A DNA stretch of 38,291 bases from Lachnospiraceae bacterium (GTDB lineage Bacteria; Bacillota; Clostridia; Lachnospirales; Lachnospiraceae): the NCBI GenBank assembly GCA_011959805.1, contig BLMC01000023.1:1-38291 (forward strand). The letters run 5' to 3'. The translations under genes were made by a program, and so were the position numbers. This document shows, in pieces, positions 33,557 through 38,291 of this stretch (positions within the stretch are counted from its first letter, which is position 1; each line of letters begins with the position of its first letter). Under the pieces are notes generated by a model that was given only the letters and a program-made list of their open reading frames with translations, was not told the origin of the DNA and did not search any database.

Positions 33557-33824
33557 TTCTAACACCCCCAACCTGCGTTTGTTCTGCCCTATCTCCTGCT
33601 TTTTGCGTCTGTTTTATGGTATTTCTAATTTTATTCTCTCCCTTAATATTTTTATCTTGCAATCTAAATTCCTGTTGCTGTTTTGCATCATCTCCCGCCT
33701 TCTGTCGTTGCTTTCCTTTATTATGAATACCAATCTGATATCCGCCAATTCCTCCTATAATCACTCCTACAATTCCTGATAAGATTGTTGTCCCAATTCC
33801 ACTAAATATCCATTCATACCACAT
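33546..33824 (-). CDS. 92-residue membrane protein with two QKAGD motifs
   Basis: One N-terminal glycine-rich membrane helix (about 8-32, TTILSGIVGVIIGGIGGYQIG) followed by a polar, basic, glutamine-rich tail. The tail contains RQKAGDDAKQQQ and TQKAGDRAEQTQ, near copies of the motif at the start of the next protein (IQKAGDDAQQIQ). It starts 2 bases after hsdS ends and overlaps the next gene, so it is part of the operon. The shared motif suggests that the two accessory proteins interact, perhaps tethering one to the membrane; this is inference. No family was recognised. Confidence 0.8.
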   Translation of the reverse strand: MWYEWIFSGIGTTILSGIVGVIIGGIGGYQIGIHNKGKQRQKAGDDAKQQQEFRLQDKNIKGENKIRNTIKQTQKAGDRAEQTQVGGVRNGK

Positions 33825-33826
33825 AT

Positions 33827-34972
33827 TTAAACCTCAATCCTTCCATCCATAAGTTTGGGTAAAAGTCTATTTCTTGCTTCTTTTATTAATTGTATTTGAG
33901 CATTCAATATCTCTATTTTCTTATGATAACTCTCACTATATATATTAAAATATAGTTTTATATTCTTAGTAGGAATATAAACTTGTATTTCTTCAAGCAT
34001 CCGCTTTGTAAGAAATTTAATTGTAGAACCACTTGCTCCTTGAAATAAACTTTTCATATTTGCTCTAACCGCATAATACAACAAAAATAAATTACTTTTA
34101 TTAATTGGAGAAAATATATATGTTCTCTGATAAGCTTCAAATTTCCCTCTATAAAGTTTAACATTAAAATCTCCATTACCCGCTAAGATTACAGCATCAC
34201 AATCAAATGAATATGATGGAGCTTTTATTGGTTCTTGTGCACAAGTAAAAAATAAATATTCTCCATCATTCGTTCCATAATTAGCATCTTTTTTACCTGT
34301 TAATATTGGTGCAATATCTACTAACCCAACCTTTTTCCACCCCTCTGGTACACCATCAACAACTTTCGTATTTTCATACCCCGGAAAATGCAAATCCACA
34401 AACCATTCCTTATATAAACACTGTGCTGCTTCCTCTAACAATTTAATTTGCTTTTGGTTATTTTCGATAAGGTCATCAAAAGGTTTCAATATTTTAACAA
34501 CTTTTTCTTGTACATCATATGATGGAACTTCTATTTCCATTTTCCGAAGCGCTGTAAGACTAATTGTCCTTTGTGCTGCTCCAAGTGCAACTGTATCAGC
34601 TTTCATATAAAAATCTCTACTAAGCATCATATAATATAAGAATCTTGACACTATTTTTTTTGGATCTGGACGTAAAATTGCAATATGTCTTTGAAATACA
34701 AATTTTTGTTCTTTATCTATAAATACGGGGATTCCAAATGACCCCACAACAGAATAAAGAATATCTCCTGTATGCGCCCTTCTTTTATCATTCAAATTAT
34801 CATAATACTCCTGAGAAACAAACATTGTACCAGTAAAATCAAGTTTGTTTGTATTTGTAATATTTGAAATCGTTACAAAGGAAATACCACTATCCGATTT
34901 GGGTGGTGGTTGATGATCTCCATCCGCAATAGAAATGCAAACATCCTCCAGCATTATTTTTGTCCAACTCAT
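33827..34972 (-). CDS. hsdS: type I restriction-modification specificity subunit
   Basis: 381 residues with two target recognition domains: the first about 1-165 (MSWTKIMLEDVCISIADGDH start, QRTISLTALRKMEIEVPSYDVQEK end) and the second about 210-350 (WKKVGLVDIAPILTGKKDANYG, SGSTIKFLTKRMLEEIQVYIP). Each is followed by a coiled-coil spacer (LIENNQKQIKLLEEAAQCLY and KKIEILNAQIQLIKEARNRLLPKL). Each domain reads one half of a split DNA target. ATGA overlap with hsdM. No second hsdS fragment or invertase is visible in the window, so no sign of phase-variable shuffling. Confidence 0.93.
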   Translation of the reverse strand: MSWTKIMLEDVCISIADGDHQPPPKSDSGISFVTISNITNTNKLDFTGTMFVSQEYYDNLNDKRRAHTGDILYSVVGSFGIPVFIDKEQKFVFQRHIAILRPDPKKIVSRFLYYMMLSRDFYMKADTVALGAAQRTISLTALRKMEIEVPSYDVQEKVVKILKPFDDLIENNQKQIKLLEEAAQCLYKEWFVDLHFPGYENTKVVDGVPEGWKKVGLVDIAPILTGKKDANYGTNDGEYLFFTCAQEPIKAPSYSFDCDAVILAGNGDFNVKLYRGKFEAYQRTYIFSPINKSNLFLLYYAVRANMKSLFQGASGSTIKFLTKRMLEEIQVYIPTKNIKLYFNIYSESYHKKIEILNAQIQLIKEARNRLLPKLMDGRIEV

Positions 34973-36789
34973 AACCCCATCTCCTTCATATTCTTTGAGA
35001 TGGTATCCATCAAGTCATTTGATTCTGCCTGTAATGCTAATAGTTCTTGGTGAATTTCTGTCATACGTTCTTCAAAGTTTACACCATCCTCCTCCACTGG
35101 CGCTACACCAACATAGGCTCCCGGTGTTAGCGACCAACCTTTTGCCTCAATCTCTGCAATCGTAGCAACTTTGCAAAGCCCAAGAACATCTACATATACG
35201 CCATCACCAAATTTTTCATACAGCCAGTTTGCTTCCTTGGCAATTGTAAGCATTTCAGAAAGTTCTGCAAGCTTAATATCATATTCTTCCTGTGTCTTTT
35301 TCTTTTCGCGCTTTTGCGCTTCTTCCACAGCTTTTTTCGCTTCCGCTCTAAGACTTTTTTCCTTTTCTAAAAGCACTTGTACTTGTTCCACAAAAGGTTT
35401 TTTACTGTTAAGAATTGTATGGTATTCTTCCATAAGGCTAGAATATTTATCTATTTCACCACGATACAGCCATACAATTGCATTGATATTTTTAAGCTGC
35501 CACTCTGACCATTCATTTAAGGTACGGTCAATTACTGTATAATAATTTCTCACATCAATAAAAAGTATGTTGTCCTTTTTCGTTTCATCTTTCCCTTTAT
35601 CAAAAAACCAAAGGGAACAAGGAAGCGACTTTGTGTAGAAGAAATTATTCCCAACGCTAATCATAATGTCTACATGACCTGTCTTAATCAGTTTTTCTCG
35701 AATATCTTTATCCTTGCCTTGACTATCTGTAGAGGAAGAAGCCATGACAAAGCCAGCACGTCCATGCGCATTTAAATAGCTGTAAAAATAGGAAATCCAG
35801 AGATAATTTGCATTTCCAACTTCTTTATTTTTATTCACACTTGGCATACCAAACGGCAATCTACCTGCACTTTCACATGATTCTGATTTTACCTTGTCCA
35901 CATTAAAAGGAGGATTTGCCATGACATAATCACAACAACCATTCAGATTATGCGAATCATGATAAAAACTATTTGCTTCATCACCAGATTGAATAACCCC
36001 AGTAAGTCCATGAACCGCCATGTTCATCAGACAAAGTTGCGCATTGTACTCCACCTTTTCCTGACCATAAAAAGTCATTGTGCTATTTGCATTCATACCA
36101 GATTGATTGACAAAATCTCCAGATTGAATAAACATTCCGCCGGAACCACAGGCTGGATCAAGGAGAACACCACTAAAAGGCTCAATAATATTTACAATCA
36201 TTTTCACCAATGATTTCGGAGTGAAAAACACCCCGTCATCAGAGGCAATATTTTTGGCAAACTTGTTGAGAAAATATTCATAAATGCGTCCAATAATATC
36301 CCCGCCCACTTCATCAAGCGCACTATTATTAAAAATGCGAAGAAGTTCTGACAAAATTTCATCCGAAAAATTAGTATAGCTCTTTGGAAGAACCCCTGTG
36401 AGTTGTTCACTCTGGTCTTCAATAAGCAACATTGCATTGTTCACCACTTCACCCAGACTTGTCATTGTATGGCCATCTTTATTTATAAGTTCCATAACAG
36501 AGATATCCTCTGGAAGATTTAAGAGATAATCATATTGTGCTTCTTTGGGTAGAAATAGCGCGCTCTTTGCTATAAAATCACTTGCTTCCACTGGCAAAAC
36601 ACGTCTCCCACGGGAAGGACGTCCTTTTAAGATTTCCGTCTCTACCATTTTAAACCTGCTGTATGCATAGCGCAGAAAAATAAGGCCAAGTACCGGCATA
36701 CAATATTGATTTGATGTAAGTTTAGAACCAGAACGCAATAAATCCGCGGACTCCCACAATTCATTTTCTAATTTACGAATATTTATCAT
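34969..36789 (-). CDS. hsdM: type I restriction-modification DNA methyltransferase subunit
   Basis: 606 residues. N-terminal helical domain (ELWESADLLRSGSKLTSNQY), then the N6-adenine methylase fold with SAM motif DPACGSGGMF (211-220) and catalytic NPPF (292-295). A long C-terminal part includes a charged coiled coil (about 480-540, KEKSLRAEAKKAVEEAQKRE). It methylates adenines of the HsdS-defined target and, with HsdR, cuts unmethylated DNA. First gene of the operon; GGAGGA precedes ATG 36789. Confidence 0.95.
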   Translation of the reverse strand: MINIRKLENELWESADLLRSGSKLTSNQYCMPVLGLIFLRYAYSRFKMVETEILKGRPSRGRRVLPVEASDFIAKSALFLPKEAQYDYLLNLPEDISVMELINKDGHTMTSLGEVVNNAMLLIEDQSEQLTGVLPKSYTNFSDEILSELLRIFNNSALDEVGGDIIGRIYEYFLNKFAKNIASDDGVFFTPKSLVKMIVNIIEPFSGVLLDPACGSGGMFIQSGDFVNQSGMNANSTMTFYGQEKVEYNAQLCLMNMAVHGLTGVIQSGDEANSFYHDSHNLNGCCDYVMANPPFNVDKVKSESCESAGRLPFGMPSVNKNKEVGNANYLWISYFYSYLNAHGRAGFVMASSSTDSQGKDKDIREKLIKTGHVDIMISVGNNFFYTKSLPCSLWFFDKGKDETKKDNILFIDVRNYYTVIDRTLNEWSEWQLKNINAIVWLYRGEIDKYSSLMEEYHTILNSKKPFVEQVQVLLEKEKSLRAEAKKAVEEAQKREKKKTQEEYDIKLAELSEMLTIAKEANWLYEKFGDGVYVDVLGLCKVATIAEIEAKGWSLTPGAYVGVAPVEEDGVNFEERMTEIHQELLALQAESNDLMDTISKNMKEMGL

Positions 36790-37184
36790 TTGGTTTTATC
36801 CTCCATTGTATTTTTATAGTTTCTTATCTAGTCAATTATGCTTCTTCTATACTATCGTTATGACAGATAAACGATGTGGAAAAGAACTCCATTTTTATAT
36901 GTGGCTCATCCCACTCCACAAGCCCCCTATCTATAAGAAAAATATAATTTAGTACCGCTTTTTCTTTTTATCTTAACATATATAGATTGATTTCAAAATA
37001 CTTTTATTATGATTTTGCAGGATCCCGTTTCAGGCAATGTTACTTCTCACAGGTAGCAAACTGTTGAATAAATCTTTACACCCTTTATATAATCTGTTAT
37101 GGTTAAGATGTAACAATCAGTATAAATCAAAAGAATGACGGATAAAATTTAGTACCTTTTCGTATTGTTTTGGGAGGTAAAAAA
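36790..37184. promoter_or_regulatory. divergent control region between hsdM and a small unknown gene
   Basis: 395 bases without a gene. An inverted repeat ATCGTT-N10-AACGAT (36854-36875) lies about 70 bases before hsdM. Nearer to hsdM on the minus strand is a TTGACT box (in AATTGACTAG) with an imperfect -10. This is a possible operator and promoter for the restriction operon. The remainder, 36876-37165, is AT-rich with no clear signal; GGGAGGT directly before 37185 serves the plus-strand gene. Confidence 0.4.
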
Positions 37185-37676
37185 ATGGAGCATTGGAGAG
37201 AAAATTTAAAAAATAAGCCTCTGAAATATTGGATTCGGATTGAAATTGAAGAAATAGTAAAGGAAAAATCAATTGACAGAAAACTATTTTATGAATATTC
37301 AAAAACAAAGTACCAAAAAGTTATCAATAGATTTTATTATGCATTTGTAGATTATAAGAATTATCCAGAAGTTGAACTCCGTTATTGCTGGTTGCATTTT
37401 CGACAGGAACTAACGCAAATAGATTTCGTTAGCGAAACAATTGGTTGGAAATGTATGCTTGCAAAAATAAAAGAACAGTTATCTTACGATTGGAATAAAA
37501 AGATTTATCTAATTCTTTCTGATGGTTGGGTTTATGAAGGATATATTGATAGTATCATTGATGTGCTTAATGAAGTTGATGGACTGTTGGAAGATTTTTA
37601 TATTGTTACTCCGCAATTCGATAAATTTGCGGCATATTCTGATGATGGCCAGTGCCTAATTTTTTATGAAAAGTAA
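37185..37676 (+). CDS. 163-residue protein of unknown function
   Basis: Soluble, aromatic- and Lys/Glu-rich protein (MEHWRENLKNKPLKYWIRIE start). The second half reads KKIYLILSDGWVYEGYIDSI, then LEDFYIVTPQFDKFAAYSDD and an end in LIFYEK. This W-x-YEGY ... LEDFYIV ... FD arrangement resembles small proteins of the DUF6756 or immunity-like type, from memory and with low certainty. ATG 37185 is set by GGGAGGT 8 bases upstream. No membrane segment or signal peptide. It stands alone between the restriction operon and the decayed regulator-peptide module. Confidence 0.75.
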   Translation: MEHWRENLKNKPLKYWIRIEIEEIVKEKSIDRKLFYEYSKTKYQKVINRFYYAFVDYKNYPEVELRYCWLHFRQELTQIDFVSETIGWKCMLAKIKEQLSYDWNKKIYLILSDGWVYEGYIDSIIDVLNEVDGLLEDFYIVTPQFDKFAAYSDDGQCLIFYEK

Positions 37677-37757
37677 TATTGTGTATTAAAATTTATTTTA
37701 GCGATTCTATTTTAGATAATATTTACTTTTCAACATTGAATTGACCATAATTGTTAA

Positions 37758-37901
37758 ACAAAATACGGTTATGAAGATTTATATGCCGGAAATGCTTATG
37801 ATTGGATTTTCTTATGCTGTTCCCGAAGCGACGATCCTATTGAATATTTTAGATTACTCATGGGAGAGTTATGGAAAAAATCCAATGATACTGAATGCTA
37901 A
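37758..37901 (+). pseudogene. decayed copy of the 3' end of the divergent regulator gene
   Basis: From 37764 the frame reads YGYEDLYAGNAYDWIFLCCS, then RSDDPIEYFRLLMGELWKKS and NDTEC-stop, matching the last 45 codons of the gene at 21603-22925 with a few substitutions and one codon missing. A TAA at 37755-37757 closes the frame upstream and there is no start. As with the intact gene, a glycine-zipper gene follows on the other strand. Confidence 0.85.
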
Positions 37902-37987
37902 TTGCTTAACTGTTTTGTATTTGTATGAATTTTATGACATATCAAACATTTGTTTGCAATATAAAGTGTGTCTGAAACTGTTTTCTG

Positions 37988-38146
37988 TCAAGAGTGTATT
38001 ACACAAATAACTGCACACGGAATTGTACCTGCAATCGCTCCTACTGGTCCTGCTGCAATTCCAATATGAGCACCATTTATAGCTCCTGTAACTGCTCCTG
38101 CTATCATTCCACCTAAACCACAAACAATTTCATTTTCTCTTTCCAT
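37988..38146 (-). pseudogene. truncated second glycine-zipper gene
   Basis: The first 43 residues closely match the 66-residue protein at 23159-23359 (MERENEIVCGLGGMIAG, then GAHIGIAAGPVGAIAGTIP). The sequence then runs into CAVICVIHS and a stop at 52 residues instead of the second zipper and charged tail. Compared with the first copy, about 170 bases are missing: the 3' end of the gene and the right arm of the terminator hairpin. The start, AGGAGG box and upstream promoter are conserved, so a short peptide could still be made. Confidence 0.75.
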
Positions 38147-38189
38147 GATGTTTTCCTCCTAAAACAACTTTGTTTTTTGTTACATCATT

Positions 38190-38230
38190 ATGATAGCACA
38201 GGAATTATATTAGTTTGTAATTGTGATTTT
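38190..38230 (-). promoter_or_regulatory. promoter of the truncated glycine-zipper gene with the shared motif
   Basis: Minus strand AAAATCACAATTACAAACT, identical over all 19 bases to the nrdG operon copy, then 17 bases from ACAAAC to TATCAT (38190-38195). Conservation here, next to a decayed gene, is useful for defining the functional motif. Confidence 0.65.
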
Positions 38231-38246
38231 AATATTTTATGATGTT

Positions 38247-38269
38247 GGGGTCAAAAGGTATTTTGCCCC
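38247..38269. repeat. short imperfect palindrome at the window edge
   Basis: GGGGTCAAAA and TTTTGCCCC form an imperfect stem around GGTA. The function is unclear because the sequence is cut off 22 bases later; it may be the edge of a terminator or a repeat element. Confidence 0.4.
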
Positions 38270-38291
38270 CTATGATACCACGGATTGCTCC

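Noticed and set aside
33827-34972. Phase-variable hsdS inversion system
   Set aside because: There is a single full-length hsdS, no inverted hsdS fragments and no local recombinase gene; the integrase at 302 is 32 kb away.

Overview
The window looks like part of a chromosome from a low-GC, strictly anaerobic Clostridia bacterium, most likely a gut Lachnospiraceae. The evidence is the AT-rich composition, strong AGGAGG ribosome binding sites, a rubrerythrin remnant, a class III (anaerobic, glycyl-radical) ribonucleotide reductase-like pair, a YtfQRT/YjfF-type sugar ABC transporter and a YdjGHI-like membrane module. No species call is possible from the sequence alone.

Left part (1-11.2 kb). 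The window opens inside the end of an integrative element. Its tyrosine integrase points at a junction followed by a displaced 3' end of a rubrerythrin gene and that gene's terminator, so the element probably sits in the end of rubrerythrin. Next is a peptide/stress-response type locus: a possible small peptide, a frame-disrupted S49 (SppA-like) peptidase, an OmpR-type response regulator with its histidine kinase, a 51-residue membrane protein, and an ABC exporter made of one ATPase and two permeases. Two 11-bp-spaced TTTCAC direct repeats, one before the peptide and one before the exporter, are candidate operators for the regulator. A paralogous orphan response regulator, a broken XRE regulator, a RibD-C/DHFR-like reductase and an ECF sigma factor with a membrane partner follow.

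Middle part (11.2-23.4 kb). A three-gene minus-strand operon encodes a SPFH/virion-core-like protein with zinc ribbons, a zinc-ribbon membrane protein and a TPM-domain protein. This matches the Bacillus YdjI/YdjG/YdjH set but has no PspA. Upstream is the most unusual locus: nrdG-like and compact nrdD-like genes in line with a 1425-residue protein that joins a Ser/Thr-kinase-like domain, a STAND/NB-ARC NTPase and TPR repeats. A putative DNA-binding protein is divergently encoded. A glycine-zipper mini-protein lies convergent to that regulator. The promoter of the nrdG operon and those of both glycine-zipper genes in the window share a 19-base motif 17-18 nt upstream of a -10 box, which suggests one regulon.

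Right part (23.5-38.3 kb). A complete galactofuranose/galactose-type ABC transporter operon (binding protein, ATPase, two permeases) is followed by a type I restriction-modification operon (hsdM, hsdS, a small membrane protein, an LPO_1073/Vpar_1526-like protein, hsdR). The two extra proteins share a repeated QKAGD motif. After a small unknown gene, the window ends in a decayed second copy of the regulator-tail plus glycine-zipper module, so the transporter and restriction genes lie between two direct copies of that module.
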